Assembly: GCF_015191005.1 (NCBI RefSeq)
Contig: NZ_CP040442.1
Span: forward strand, 1,736,001 to 1,800,000
Length of the DNA stretch: 64,000 bases
Origin: Kaistella flava (ex Peng et al. 2021)
Lineage (GTDB): Bacteria; Bacteroidota; Bacteroidia; Flavobacteriales; Weeksellaceae
Reading direction: 5' to 3'
The notes under the pieces were generated by a model. That model was given only the letters and a program-made list of their open reading frames with translations. It was not told the DNA's origin and ran no database searches. A program made the position numbers and the translations under genes. Numbering within the stretch: position 1 is the first letter of the stretch; each line of letters begins with the position of its first letter. Shown here in pieces: positions 26,671 to 35,610 of this stretch.

Positions 26671-27743
26671 TTACGCTGAAATGTCTCAACAAAAAAGATT
26701 TAGAAGAATTTGTACTTTCTGAAACCTATCAATCTTTTGATTTTTTACCGATTACGAAACATCGCGCCTTGTCTCAAATTAAAAATCCTAATGCAACTGA
26801 AGATGATATTTTATTAACAATCGCTTTGCAGGAAGGAAAACTAGCTGGTTATCTGGGCACATTTCCCGATCAGTTGACTGTGGAAAGCAACAAAATTAAA
26901 TTCGCCTGGTTAAGCACGTTATACGTCAGCGAAAATTTTCGAGGAAAAAAAATAGCCCAGCAACTCTTATCAAAAGTTTTTGAAAAATATAATGATAAAA
27001 TCGCTATTACAGAATTTACCAAAGAAGCAGAAAGTCTGTACAACAAGACTCAAAAATTTGATTATATCATTCCAAAAACGGGTAAGCGCTATTACTTTAG
27101 AACTAATTTTGAAGAATTACTTCCCCTCAAAAAGCCAAGTTTATCGGCATTAAAACCAGTTTTTAAAAGCATCGATTTTTCGACTGATTTATTTTTGAAA
27201 GCAGTTAATACCATTAATAAACCTAAAAAAATAAATTTTGAAATCGCTGAATTAGTAGACGAGGAAAGTGCGAAATTTATCGAACAATTTCATCATTACA
27301 GAGATGGCGGAGAAATTAATATGATTGTTAAAAACCCTTGGGTTTTACAAGAGCATCAGGCAAATCCTGATTATATTTTTTCAAGTTATGCTAAAGAGTT
27401 CAACTACTTTTGGATTAAAATTTACGATCATGAAAAGAACTTAAAAACGTGTGCATTACTTCAATTACGAGATCAACATTTAAAAATCCCCTATTTGTTT
27501 AGTGAAAATAAGTTAGAAAATTTTAAAGAATTTCTTCATTATTTCATCAAAGAAAAAAACATAAAAACCTTAACTTCTTTCGATGAAAATTTAAATGAAG
27601 CATTAATCAGTAAAAATTCATTTGGGATTTATTCTAAAAATTTCGAACGTAGATATCTCTTTCATAAAGAATTATTGGCAGACTTACCCAAAAACTTTAA
27701 TCCAAAATTTCAAGATGGTGATGGCGATCCCATTTTTACGTAA
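26667..27743 (+). CDS. GNAT-family acetyltransferase, 358 aa
   Basis: The N-terminal half has a GNAT acetyl-CoA site: LSTLYVSENFRGKKIAQQLL at about residues 78-97, matching the V/I-x-x-x-x-R/Q-x-x-G/A core. The C-terminal half (about 190-358) has no recognised domain but is rich in aromatic residues and could be a second, degenerate GNAT-like fold. It overlaps the deacetylase gene by four bases and ends the operon. Substrate unknown. Confidence 0.78.
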   Translation: MITLKCLNKKDLEEFVLSETYQSFDFLPITKHRALSQIKNPNATEDDILLTIALQEGKLAGYLGTFPDQLTVESNKIKFAWLSTLYVSENFRGKKIAQQLLSKVFEKYNDKIAITEFTKEAESLYNKTQKFDYIIPKTGKRYYFRTNFEELLPLKKPSLSALKPVFKSIDFSTDLFLKAVNTINKPKKINFEIAELVDEESAKFIEQFHHYRDGGEINMIVKNPWVLQEHQANPDYIFSSYAKEFNYFWIKIYDHEKNLKTCALLQLRDQHLKIPYLFSENKLENFKEFLHYFIKEKNIKTLTSFDENLNEALISKNSFGIYSKNFERRYLFHKELLADLPKNFNPKFQDGDGDPIFT

Positions 27744-27798
27744 ACCTTTAAATTGAATAATCTTGAGATTGTCTTTAAAGTAGATATTTTATAAAAAA

Positions 27799-27886
27799 AA
27801 TTCCGGGAATTTCCCGGAATTACTGTTTTCACAGTTATTAGTTTAGTTTTTTACAATTAGATATTAGCAAGTTTGCTATCATTTAT
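27799..27886 (-). ncRNA. candidate small RNA ending at a strong orphan terminator
   Basis: The perfect palindrome AATTCCGGGAA/TTCCCGGAATT (27799-27821) is followed on the minus strand by T8, but the M16 gene has no need of it, being upstream only of a separate terminator at 27961... which lies before this hairpin. A promoter-like CATATTTG sits at 27901-27894 and TTTTG at 27924-27920, about 19 bases apart, as in Bacteroidota promoters. This would give an RNA of about 90 bases. No ORF of size is inside. The ends are predicted only. Confidence 0.35.
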
Positions 27887-27960
27887 TGCATTACAAATAT
27901 GAAGGTATTTACTCATTTACAAAAGAGTAAAAACACCCATTAAATTTTAGTGTTAAACAT

Positions 27961-27992
27961 AAAAAAAAGTGAAACCAAAGTTTCACTTTTTT
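27961..27992. terminator. terminator of the M16 peptidase gene
   Basis: AAAAGTGAAAC and its complement with A and T runs on both sides, 25 bases beyond the M16 stop. It could work in both directions. Confidence 0.8.
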
Positions 27993-28016
27993 CTTATACT
28001 TGAATTAGAAATCAAA

Positions 28017-30932
28017 TTAATACCCGAAGATTTCTTCTAAAGAAACTTCGTGGAATGTACCTATTTTATTAAGTGCATCCATATCTAAGTTTTCTTTTTT
28101 ACCAATAATCGCTGTATTATATTTCATTGGTTTCATCTGAGAATCATAGAAGTTCGTTAAATCTGCCAAAGTTAATTTTTCAACTTCTTTGTAAATATCT
28201 TTTCTCAAATCGTAATCAACTCCTAATTTTTTAAGATTTAATTGATTGAAATAAATATTCGTTCTGTTAATTCTACCAGAAGCAATTTGTTTCAACGCTG
28301 CATTTTTAGCATTATTAAACTGAGCTGGAATTTGTGGAAGATTTGCCATCAACTCATCCATTGCAGTTACTGCTTGTGGAAGTTTATTCGCCTGAGTTCC
28401 GATGTAAGTCGTCACATAATCTGGACGATTCAATTCGCTACTTGAAGCATAAGAAACATATGCAGAATACGCTAAACTCTTACTCTCACGAATTTCCTGG
28501 AACACGATTGAAGATAAACCTCTTCCAAAATATTCATTGAAAACACTAATTTTCCCAAGGTTGCCTAAATTCACATTCGGACCTTTTGCCACTTTACTCA
28601 TTTCGGTTTGCACCATATCGTAATTGGTAAAATAAACGTTTCCGTTTGTTGCTGGTTCAGGATATTCGTTTTTTGCAGGAACTTTCAATGTTTCCTTTTC
28701 TACGAATGATTTTGCATACTTTTTAAAATTATTAAAATCTTGTCCGTAGAAGAAAATCTCATAAGGCATTTTCAATAAATTCTGAACTTTATTGGTCATA
28801 TCTACGGAGTTAATCGCTTCTAACTGCTCTTTAGAAAGAACATCTGTGAAACGGGAAACTTTACCATATTTTGCGTAGTTAGACAAGGCAGCCATAATTC
28901 TTCCTTTGTCTTTTTTAGCAACTTCACGACCTTCCAAAATTGTTTTCACATTTTCTGCGTAAACTTTCTGATCAGGTTTTGCGTTCTGCATCCAGTTTTT
29001 CAATAACTCGATTGCTTTCGGCATATTCTCTTCTAAACCGCTTAACGAGATTCTCAACTGATCTTGCGACGTTCTGAAATCATTAGAAATCCCTAATTTA
29101 AAGAATTCCTTTTTCAGATCTTCAGCAGATAATTTATTCGTTCCTAAATATTGTAATACTTGAGTTGCCAAACCTAATTGTTTGTCATTGTCGCTTCCGA
29201 AAGGGAAAATAAAATGAGTTTGAGCAATATCGTTGTATTTGTTATGAACGAAACTTACTTTTTTACCACCGATTTTATCAGTTTTAATCACTTTCGCATA
29301 ATCCACATATTCTGGTTTAATTTCAGAAGATTTCTCAGCTAAAATTCCTTTTAAAAATGGAGATTGTTCTTCTCTATTTAATTTAATTGGAGTAATACCA
29401 GGATTTTCTACACGAACCAATTTATCGTTAACGCCTTTTTCTTTTTTAATGATAACGTAATTATCTTTAAAGAATTCGTTGGCAAATTTAACCACGTCAG
29501 CTTTGGTAATTTTCTCGTATTCATTAATCTCATTCAGTTCCTGTTCCCAAGTTCTGTCGTTGATATAAGTTCCGTATAAGCTGCTTGCCAACCCGTCAGC
29601 AGTCTCGTACGTTTTCATACGCTGGATTTTCATATCATTAACGATGGCAGGAATTAACCAATCCTGGAATTCTCCTTTCTTCACCAATTCAATTTGGTCC
29701 AACATTAATTTCTTCGCTTCATCAAAAGTCTGGTCATTTTTCGGAACAATAATTAATGAAAAACTTCCATATTTTTTAAACGCCGATTCGTAAGCCATCG
29801 CTTGTAAAGCTTTCTGCTTTTGATTAATGTTTAAATCAATCAACCCAGAATCTCCAGAGTTGGTCAAAATATTTCCTACAATATCAGCAAGTCTTGCATT
29901 TTGAGTTCCGTAAGAATCAGATCTCCAGGAAAGTTGCAACCTCGGTGTAGAAGGACTTTTTACCGTTCTTTCTACAATTTTAGTCATCGGTTGTTCCGTG
30001 ATGATTTGTTTTTTCGGCAATTCTTTGTATTCAAAACTTCCGAAATATTGATCAACCAATTTAATGGTCTTGTCATAATCCAAATCTCCAACTAAAACTA
30101 CAGCGTAATTATTCGGCACATAATATTCATCAAAATATTTGTGAATCGCCATCATTGATGGGTTTTTCAAATGCTCTGATTTTCCGATTGTCGTTTGCTG
30201 ACCGTTTGGATGTGTAGGGAAAAGCGCATCCATTAATTCGTAATTCACCAAACGTCCGTCATTATCCTGAGCTCGGTTGTATTCTTCATAAACCGCTTCC
30301 AGTTCAGTATGGAACAATCTCAAAGTTAATTCAGAAAATCTTTCTTTCTCAACTTTCAACCATTTTTCCAGTTCGTTGTTTGGAATATTATTTTTGTAAA
30401 CGGTTTCATCCAACCAAGTATGAGCGTTTGTTCCCGAAGCTCCAAGCGAAGAAATCGCTTTGTCATATTCGTTTGCGATCGCAAATTTGCTTGCCTCTTG
30501 AGAAACTTCATCTATTTTTTTATAGAGTGCTTTCTTTTTTTCTGGATCCTGTTCAGCTTTATGCTGTTCGTATAAACTGGAAATTTGATTTAAAAGTGGT
30601 TTCTCTTTTGCCCAGTTTGCACTCGCCAAATTGGATGTTCCTTTAAACATCATGTGTTCCAAATAATGCGCTAAACCTGTATTGTCAGCTGGATCATTAT
30701 TACTTCCCGTTCTTACCGGAATATAAGTTTGGATTTTTGGTGCATCATCGTTTTTAGCGAGGAAAACTTTTAATCCATTTTTTAAAGTATAAACTCTTAC
30801 TCCTGCTTTATCATTAATAACGGTTTCGTATTGATAACCGCCATTGTCAGTTATTTTCGTAGTTTCAAATTTCTGTGCGTTGCTCATAGTGAGTACTCCA
30901 ACAATTGCAATTGTTGTTAATATTTTCTTCAT
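28017..30932 (-). CDS. M16-family zinc metallopeptidase, two-lobed, secreted
   Basis: The 971-aa protein has a signal peptide (residues 1-19, ending SNAQ). The inverted zinc motif HYLEH is at residues 89-93 with the third ligand Glu in the LEAVYEEYNR region about 75-80 residues later. The C-terminal half (about 500-971) is a second M16 module without the motif, as in pitrilysin-type full-length members. It is probably periplasmic or outer-membrane-exposed and cleaves peptides inside its clamshell. aspA lies 62 bases upstream on the same strand; co-transcription is possible. Confidence 0.9.
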   Translation of the reverse strand: MKKILTTIAIVGVLTMSNAQKFETTKITDNGGYQYETVINDKAGVRVYTLKNGLKVFLAKNDDAPKIQTYIPVRTGSNNDPADNTGLAHYLEHMMFKGTSNLASANWAKEKPLLNQISSLYEQHKAEQDPEKKKALYKKIDEVSQEASKFAIANEYDKAISSLGASGTNAHTWLDETVYKNNIPNNELEKWLKVEKERFSELTLRLFHTELEAVYEEYNRAQDNDGRLVNYELMDALFPTHPNGQQTTIGKSEHLKNPSMMAIHKYFDEYYVPNNYAVVLVGDLDYDKTIKLVDQYFGSFEYKELPKKQIITEQPMTKIVERTVKSPSTPRLQLSWRSDSYGTQNARLADIVGNILTNSGDSGLIDLNINQKQKALQAMAYESAFKKYGSFSLIIVPKNDQTFDEAKKLMLDQIELVKKGEFQDWLIPAIVNDMKIQRMKTYETADGLASSLYGTYINDRTWEQELNEINEYEKITKADVVKFANEFFKDNYVIIKKEKGVNDKLVRVENPGITPIKLNREEQSPFLKGILAEKSSEIKPEYVDYAKVIKTDKIGGKKVSFVHNKYNDIAQTHFIFPFGSDNDKQLGLATQVLQYLGTNKLSAEDLKKEFFKLGISNDFRTSQDQLRISLSGLEENMPKAIELLKNWMQNAKPDQKVYAENVKTILEGREVAKKDKGRIMAALSNYAKYGKVSRFTDVLSKEQLEAINSVDMTNKVQNLLKMPYEIFFYGQDFNNFKKYAKSFVEKETLKVPAKNEYPEPATNGNVYFTNYDMVQTEMSKVAKGPNVNLGNLGKISVFNEYFGRGLSSIVFQEIRESKSLAYSAYVSYASSSELNRPDYVTTYIGTQANKLPQAVTAMDELMANLPQIPAQFNNAKNAALKQIASGRINRTNIYFNQLNLKKLGVDYDLRKDIYKEVEKLTLADLTNFYDSQMKPMKYNTAIIGKKENLDMDALNKIGTFHEVSLEEIFGY

Positions 30933-30994
30933 TAATTATTAAATTTTCCGATAATTAGTTATAAGTCAGTTTTATCTGCTAAACGTTACATCGG

Positions 30995-32389
30995 TTAATG
31001 TGGTTTCAGCATGTTCGCAGGATCCAGGATTTCATTTAATCTTTCTTCAGATAAAATCCCTCTTTCCAGTACTAAATCGTACACGCTTCTTCCTGTTTCC
31101 AAAGCTACTTTGGCAATTTCTGTTGAATTTTTATAACCGATATAAGGATTTAAGGCGGTTACAATTCCGATACTGTTTCTCACCATATTCAGACAAGCGT
31201 CTTTGTTTGCAGTAATTCCTACGACACATTTTTCTCTTAAAGTATCCATCGCATTTCCTAAGAAAATCATGCTTTCCATAATCGAATGTGAAAGAACGGG
31301 CTCCATTACATTTAATTGTAATTGTCCTGCTTCTGCGGCAAAAGTTACCGTTAAATCATTTCCGATCACTTTAAAACAAACTTGATTCACCACTTCGGGA
31401 ATTACAGGGTTTACTTTTCCTGGCATGATTGAAGAACCTGGCTGCATCGCTGGAAGATTGATTTCAAAAAATCCTGCTCTTGGTCCTGAAGAAAGCAAAC
31501 GCAAATCATTACAAATTTTAGAAAGTTTCACCGCCAGTCTTTTCAAAGCCGAAGAATAAATTACATAAGCGCCAGTATCAGGAGTTGCTTCAACTAAATT
31601 AGGTGCAGAAACCACGGCAAAACCTGTCAGCTGAGAAAGATTTTTTGCACATAAATTCGCATAACCAACAGGAGCATTTAGTCCAGTTCCGATTGCTGTT
31701 GCGCCCATATTTACCTCCACAAAAAGATTAGCATTGGCGTTTAATTTTGAAATATCTTCTTCCAGAGTTGCTGCATAAGCTTCGAACTCCTGTCCCATAC
31801 TCATCGGTACAGCATCCTGCAATTGGGTTCTTCCCATTTTGATAACGGGAGCAAGCTCTTTTCCTTTTTCACGGAAGGCTTCAACAATTTTCTTTAATTT
31901 TTCTACCAACTCAACATTCATTGCCAGCAAAGCCATTTTTAAAGAAGTTGGATAAGCGTCGTTCGTTGATTGTGAAAGATTAATATGATCGTTTGGAGAA
32001 CAAAATTGATAATCTCCTTTCTCTTTTCCTAATTTTTCTAAAACTCTGTTAGCAATAACTTCATTCGCATTCATATTTACCGAAGTTCCTGCTCCACCTT
32101 GAATCATATCGATTGGAAATTGATTATGTAGATTTCCAGCAACAAGTTCATCGCAAGTTTCTGCAATTATTTTGTAAAGATTTTCGTCAAGTAATCCCAA
32201 TTCATAATTGGTTTTTGCGGCAGCCTTTTTTACGATAGCTAAAGCCTTAATAAAATGAGGATAAGAAGAGAGTGTCTGTCCTGAAATTTTAAAGTTATCA
32301 ATGGCTCGTTGAGTTTGGACTCCGTAATACGCATCGATAGGCACTTGTAAAGTCCCTAATAAATCGCTTTCATTTCTGAAATTTTCCAT
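30995..32389 (-). CDS. aspA: aspartate ammonia-lyase
   Basis: This enzyme converts aspartate to fumarate and ammonia. The 464-aa length and the signature GSSIMPGKVNP (residues about 318-328) are those of the aspartase/fumarase superfamily; GGAGTSVNMNANEV and NDHINLSQSTNDAYPT are aspartase-like rather than fumarase-like. Along with the acidic-specific DPP11 gene it would fit use of Asp-rich peptides as a carbon source, an inference. Terminator of the upstream amidase gene is in the gap. Confidence 0.92.
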   Translation of the reverse strand: MENFRNESDLLGTLQVPIDAYYGVQTQRAIDNFKISGQTLSSYPHFIKALAIVKKAAAKTNYELGLLDENLYKIIAETCDELVAGNLHNQFPIDMIQGGAGTSVNMNANEVIANRVLEKLGKEKGDYQFCSPNDHINLSQSTNDAYPTSLKMALLAMNVELVEKLKKIVEAFREKGKELAPVIKMGRTQLQDAVPMSMGQEFEAYAATLEEDISKLNANANLFVEVNMGATAIGTGLNAPVGYANLCAKNLSQLTGFAVVSAPNLVEATPDTGAYVIYSSALKRLAVKLSKICNDLRLLSSGPRAGFFEINLPAMQPGSSIMPGKVNPVIPEVVNQVCFKVIGNDLTVTFAAEAGQLQLNVMEPVLSHSIMESMIFLGNAMDTLREKCVVGITANKDACLNMVRNSIGIVTALNPYIGYKNSTEIAKVALETGRSVYDLVLERGILSEERLNEILDPANMLKPH

Positions 32390-32454
32390 AAAAATAATTT
32401 GTTGAGAAGTTAAGATTATATACTTATTTTATTAAATTGATTTAAAGATAAATC

Positions 32455-32481
32455 TAAAAAAAGAGGCGATAATTAATCGCC
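32455..32481 (-). terminator. terminator of the amidase gene
   Basis: GGCGATTAATTATCGCC palindrome followed by a T run on the minus strand. Confidence 0.8.
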
Positions 32482-32503
32482 CATTTAAGAATTGTAAAGA
32501 TAT

Positions 32504-33520
32504 TTATTTATTTGGATACTTAAGGTTTAATGCCTGTAAAATTGCCCAAGTTTCAGCATCAATCATCCCAGAATAATTTTGTGGCCGAAAATGATATTGA
32601 AAAGCTTCAACCGTTTTCTTGGTAGCATCATCATAAACACCATTTGGATTGATACCATAACCGAAATCCCGTAAAGCAGTTTGAATTTTAAAAACAAAAG
32701 ATGGAACGGTCATTTGTAAAGCGTAATCATCTAAAACCGCGGTGTCATAGAAATTTTGCTTTGCAGCCTCATCATACCACATCCCTACCTGATAATCATC
32801 GTATAATTTTTTCCAAGGAAATTTTGGTCCTGGATCTTGCTTTCTGGTTGGCGCAATATCAGAATGTCCCAAAACATTAGTTGGAGCGACCATATATCTG
32901 TTGGCGAGATCTTTTACCAATGCAGCAACTTTCTTTATTTGTGCTTCAGAATATTCAGGGAAAATTTTCATTCCACTAGAATCTGTTTTATAACCAGCGT
33001 TTACAATTTCAATTCCAATGGAAGTATCATTAAGCATTATGTCTTTTCGCCACGCACTAATTCCGGCATGATAAGCTCTTTTATTTTCATCAACCAATTG
33101 GTAAATTTCATTATCGCCTAAATCATTAACCAAATAATGAGCACTTACCGATTGCTGAGTTAGAACATTTACTGATTTATCATCATCTAATGCAGTATAA
33201 TGTAAAATAATATACTTCTGACGGAAATTTTGGCCAACCGCTGGAAAGAAAGTTTTCACGACTTTATAACCTACAGGATTTGCAGAAACGATCGAACCAT
33301 AACTCGCAGTATTATCATTTTTGGTAACATCAGCTATGTTTTCTTTGAAAAAATCGACTCCACCTTCATGTTCAATTTTCGGTTTATGAACAGGAAGTTC
33401 AGGTTTTGTAGTTGAAACTTGAGGCATTGTAGGTTTTGCAATTACAGTTTGTGAATTTTTTTGTGTTCCACAAGAGATTACTAGAAACCCTAATATTATG
33501 ATAGATAATGAATTACGCAT
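32504..33520 (-). CDS. N-acetylmuramoyl-L-alanine amidase lipoprotein (Amidase_2) with peptidoglycan-binding domain
   Basis: The 338-aa protein has a lipobox (LVISC at residues 13-17). The amidase_2 domain runs from about 95 to 240: IILHYTA holds the first zinc His, VLGHSDIAPTRKQDPG the second His and the Asp/Lys region. It resembles AmiD, which cleaves the bond between muramic acid and peptide on anhydro- or intact muropeptides. Residues about 270-332 form a PG_binding_1-like domain (DFGYGINPNGVYDDATKK). It acts in cell-wall recycling or remodelling in the periplasm. Confidence 0.9.
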   Translation of the reverse strand: MRNSLSIIILGFLVISCGTQKNSQTVIAKPTMPQVSTTKPELPVHKPKIEHEGGVDFFKENIADVTKNDNTASYGSIVSANPVGYKVVKTFFPAVGQNFRQKYIILHYTALDDDKSVNVLTQQSVSAHYLVNDLGDNEIYQLVDENKRAYHAGISAWRKDIMLNDTSIGIEIVNAGYKTDSSGMKIFPEYSEAQIKKVAALVKDLANRYMVAPTNVLGHSDIAPTRKQDPGPKFPWKKLYDDYQVGMWYDEAAKQNFYDTAVLDDYALQMTVPSFVFKIQTALRDFGYGINPNGVYDDATKKTVEAFQYHFRPQNYSGMIDAETWAILQALNLKYPNK

Positions 33521-33602
33521 GTGTTTTTTAAAAAATTTAAATTAGAGTCAAAAATACAAATATTTTTTAGGAATTTATTTTGGTTTATAACGAAAACTCC
33601 TT

Positions 33603-33610
33603 TATATTTG
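33603..33610 (+). promoter_or_regulatory. -7 promoter box of the tRNA cluster
   Basis: TATATTTG, with TTTTG at 33578-33582 as the -33 element. It would start transcription about 35 bases before tRNA-Ser. Confidence 0.7.
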
Positions 33611-33652
33611 CACTCGCAATTACAGAACAGAAGCTCTTATAAATATTGCACT

Positions 33653-33739
33653 GGAGAGTTGCCTGAGTGGCCGAAAGGACTTGTTTGCTAAACAAGCGTA
33701 TGGGAAACTGTACCAAGGGTTCGAATCCCTTACTCTCCG
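33653..33739 (+). tRNA. tRNA-Ser (GCT)
   Basis: Acceptor arms GGAGAGT and ACTCTCC with discriminator G; anticodon loop in CTTGTTTGCTAAACAAG reads GCT; long variable arm typical of class II tRNA. No CCA is encoded. Confidence 0.95.
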
Positions 33740-33759
33740 CAACTTAGGAAAAAATTATT

Positions 33760-33834
33760 CGGGGCGTAGCGTAGTCCGGTCATCGCGCCTGGTTTGGGAC
33801 CAGGAGGTCGCAGGTTCGAATCCTGCCGCCCCGA
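33760..33834 (+). tRNA. tRNA-Pro (TGG), copy 1
   Basis: Acceptor arms CGGGGCG and CGCCCCG, discriminator A; anticodon stem-loop CCTGGTTTGGGACCAGG reads TGG. CCA is not encoded. Confidence 0.95.
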
Positions 33835-33954
33835 CTTATAGAAAATTCTTTCGAGAGTTTTATTTAAAAAACTTCATCTTCCCAAAGATAAGTTTAAAAA
33901 TCCCTAAAATTGGGTACTTAGATCAGCTTACAGTTTGAACGAAGTAAAATTTAA

Positions 33955-34028
33955 GGGTGCGTAGCTCAGCTGGATAGAGCATCTGCCTTCTAAGCAGACG
34001 GTCACAGGTTCGAATCCTGTCGCGCTCA
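33955..34028 (+). tRNA. tRNA-Arg (TCT), copy 1
   Basis: Acceptor arms GGGTGCG and CGCGCTC pair with two G-U wobbles; anticodon stem-loop TCTGCCTTCTAAGCAGA reads TCT. Confidence 0.95.
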
Positions 34029-34032
34029 CTAG

Positions 34033-34063
34033 AAAAGATCGAGAATTTTCTCAATCTTTTTTT
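34033..34063 (+). terminator. terminator after tRNA-Arg copy 1
   Basis: Hairpin GATCGAGAA/TTCTCAATC with a T run. Confidence 0.7.
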
Positions 34064-34110
34064 ATTTAATTGCAGAATACATCTATGTAAGAAGGCAATA
34101 TTAGATTTTT

Positions 34111-34185
34111 CGGGGCGTAGCGTAGTCCGGTCATCGCGCCTGGTTTGGGACCAGGAGGTCGCAGGTTCGAATCCTGCCGCCCCGA
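34111..34185 (+). tRNA. tRNA-Pro (TGG), copy 2
   Basis: Identical in all 75 bases to copy 1, 351 bp upstream. A perfect 9-bp hairpin and T run at 34192-34223 follow it directly. Confidence 0.95.
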
Positions 34186-34191
34186 CTTTAT

Positions 34192-34223
34192 AGAAAACTC
34201 CTCAGAGAGTTTTCTTTTTTTTT
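34192..34223 (+). terminator. terminator after tRNA-Pro copy 2
   Basis: AGAAAACTC and its exact complement, then a T9 run. The copy-1 counterpart is weaker. Confidence 0.7.
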
Positions 34224-34268
34224 CAAACATCATCTTCCCAACGATGAGTTTAAAAATCCCAATATTTT

Positions 34269-34342
34269 GGGTGCGTAGCTCAGCTGGATAGAGCATCTGC
34301 CTTCTAAGCAGACGGTCACAGGTTCGAATCCTGTCGCGCTCA
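34269..34342 (+). tRNA. tRNA-Arg (TCT), copy 2
   Basis: Identical in all 74 bases to copy 1, 314 bp upstream. Confidence 0.95.
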
Positions 34343-34346
34343 CTGA

Positions 34347-34377
34347 AAAGATCGAGAATAATTCTCGGTCTTTTTTT
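34347..34377 (+). terminator. terminator after tRNA-Arg copy 2
   Basis: Hairpin GATCGAGAAT/ATTCTCGGTC with a T7 run; related to the terminator after copy 1. Confidence 0.8.
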
Positions 34378-34414
34378 GTTGAATACTTTATGTAATAATT
34401 CCTTTTCGATTTCC

Positions 34415-34422
34415 TAAATTTG
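34415..34422 (+). promoter_or_regulatory. -7 promoter box for the ABC ATPase gene
   Basis: TAAATTTG, 20 bases before the ATG at 34443. Confidence 0.65.
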
Positions 34423-34442
34423 CGTTTCATTAAATAAAATTC

Positions 34443-35138
34443 ATGTCACTACAAATTATCAATCTTACTAAGAAATTCGGCGAACAAATCGCTTTGAATA
34501 CGATCAATATTCAAATCAACAATAACGAGATTATCGGATTGCTCGGTCCAAATGGTGCCGGAAAATCGACGTTAATGAAATCAATTGTCGGAGCGCTGAA
34601 AATTGATGAAGGACAAATTATCTTTAATGGAAAGGATATTCGTGAAGATGAAATTGAAGCCAAAAAGAATATGGGCTTTCTGCCAGAGAACAATCCATTG
34701 TACAGTGAAATGTATGTAAAAGAATATTTGAATTTCGTCGCAGATATTCACCAAGTTTCAAAACAAAGAATTGATGAAGTAATTGAATTGGTCGGAATCA
34801 CACCGGAAAAATCGAAAAAGATTTCTCAACTATCAAAAGGTTACAAACAAAGAGTTGGTCTTGCTCAAGCGATTTTACATTCTCCTGATTTATTGATTCT
34901 AGATGAACCAACAAACGGACTCGATCCGAATCAAATCATTGAAATCAGAAATGTGATTAAAGAAATAGGAAAAGAGAAAACGGTGATTCTATCGACACAC
35001 ATCATGCAGGAAGTAGAAGCGCTTTGTTCTCGTGTGATTTTGATTCATCAGGGGAACATCATACAAGATTCCAATATCGAGGAATTCAAAGGTAAATACA
35101 GTAGTTTAGAAGAGGCGTTTGCCAGCTACACTCATTAA
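34443..35138 (+). CDS. ABC transporter ATP-binding protein, GldA-like
   Basis: The 231-aa protein is a complete ABC ATPase: Walker A GPNGAGKST (36-44), signature LSKGYKQR (about 134-141), Walker B LLILDEPT (about 154-161) and switch His in STHIMQEVE. The PEGNPLY-like stretch PENNPLYSEMYVKEYL and NQIIEIRNVIKEIG resemble GldA of gliding flavobacteria, but GldA proteins I recall are about 300 aa and sit with gldF and gldG, which are absent here. It may serve another export system. No membrane subunit is adjacent. Confidence 0.85.
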   Translation: MSLQIINLTKKFGEQIALNTINIQINNNEIIGLLGPNGAGKSTLMKSIVGALKIDEGQIIFNGKDIREDEIEAKKNMGFLPENNPLYSEMYVKEYLNFVADIHQVSKQRIDEVIELVGITPEKSKKISQLSKGYKQRVGLAQAILHSPDLLILDEPTNGLDPNQIIEIRNVIKEIGKEKTVILSTHIMQEVEALCSRVILIHQGNIIQDSNIEEFKGKYSSLEEAFASYTH

Positions 35139-35142
35139 ACAA

Positions 35143-35176
35143 AAAAGCCGTGAATTAAAACATTCAGGGCTTTTCA
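35143..35176. terminator. shared hairpin between convergent ABC and SRPBCC genes
   Basis: AAAAGCC...GGCTTTT outer stem with an inner GAAT/ATTC stem and a small bulge; T and A runs on both sides. Confidence 0.65.
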
Positions 35177-35190
35177 ATATATTTGATTTT

Positions 35191-35577
35191 TTAGATCTTT
35201 TCGATATTATCGGTCAAAGCGTCGATAAAGTTTTTCAAAGGTTTTTCTACCATCATTTTAATAAACGGATTAAATTTTCCTTCAAATAATAATTGAACTT
35301 CAGTTTGATTTTCACTAATCGGATTCATCATACCTTTTAGAGCAAAATCTAAACTTGAACTTGCCGATTTCAAAGTCACTTGATTTTCAGTAACTTCATC
35401 GATAGTTAAAGCGATTTCCGGCATTCCTTTTAAACTGAATTTAAAACCTTGATCACGAACTTCAAAACTCTGTAAAGAATCCGGCATTAGTTCTCTGTAT
35501 CCTTCTGGAGTGTTTAACATTGCAACTAATTCAGTTCCCGATTTATTTACGATAATTTTACGTCCTTCTAAATTCAT
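35191..35577 (-). CDS. SRPBCC/START-like domain protein, 128 aa
   Basis: The protein has the helix-grip pattern of the SRPBCC superfamily: a starting strand (GRKIIVNKSGTELVAML), a hydrophobic strand-rich middle and a long C-terminal helix (PFIKMMVEKPLKNFIDAL). These bind hydrophobic ligands, but the ligand is unknown. No signal peptide. It is divergent from the NUDIX gene, with start codons 33 bases apart, so their promoters overlap. Confidence 0.75.
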   Translation of the reverse strand: MNLEGRKIIVNKSGTELVAMLNTPEGYRELMPDSLQSFEVRDQGFKFSLKGMPEIALTIDEVTENQVTLKSASSSLDFALKGMMNPISENQTEVQLLFEGKFNPFIKMMVEKPLKNFIDALTDNIEKI

Positions 35578-35610
35578 TTTTATATTTTTGTATTAATTAA
35601 AACGTTGCAA

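Noticed and set aside
33681-34430. Open frames across the tRNA cluster on both strands
   Set aside because: They read through identical tRNA genes and their terminators.
34443-35138. Firm call of gldA
   Set aside because: The ATPase is shorter than GldA proteins I know and gldF/gldG are not near, so only GldA-like is supported.
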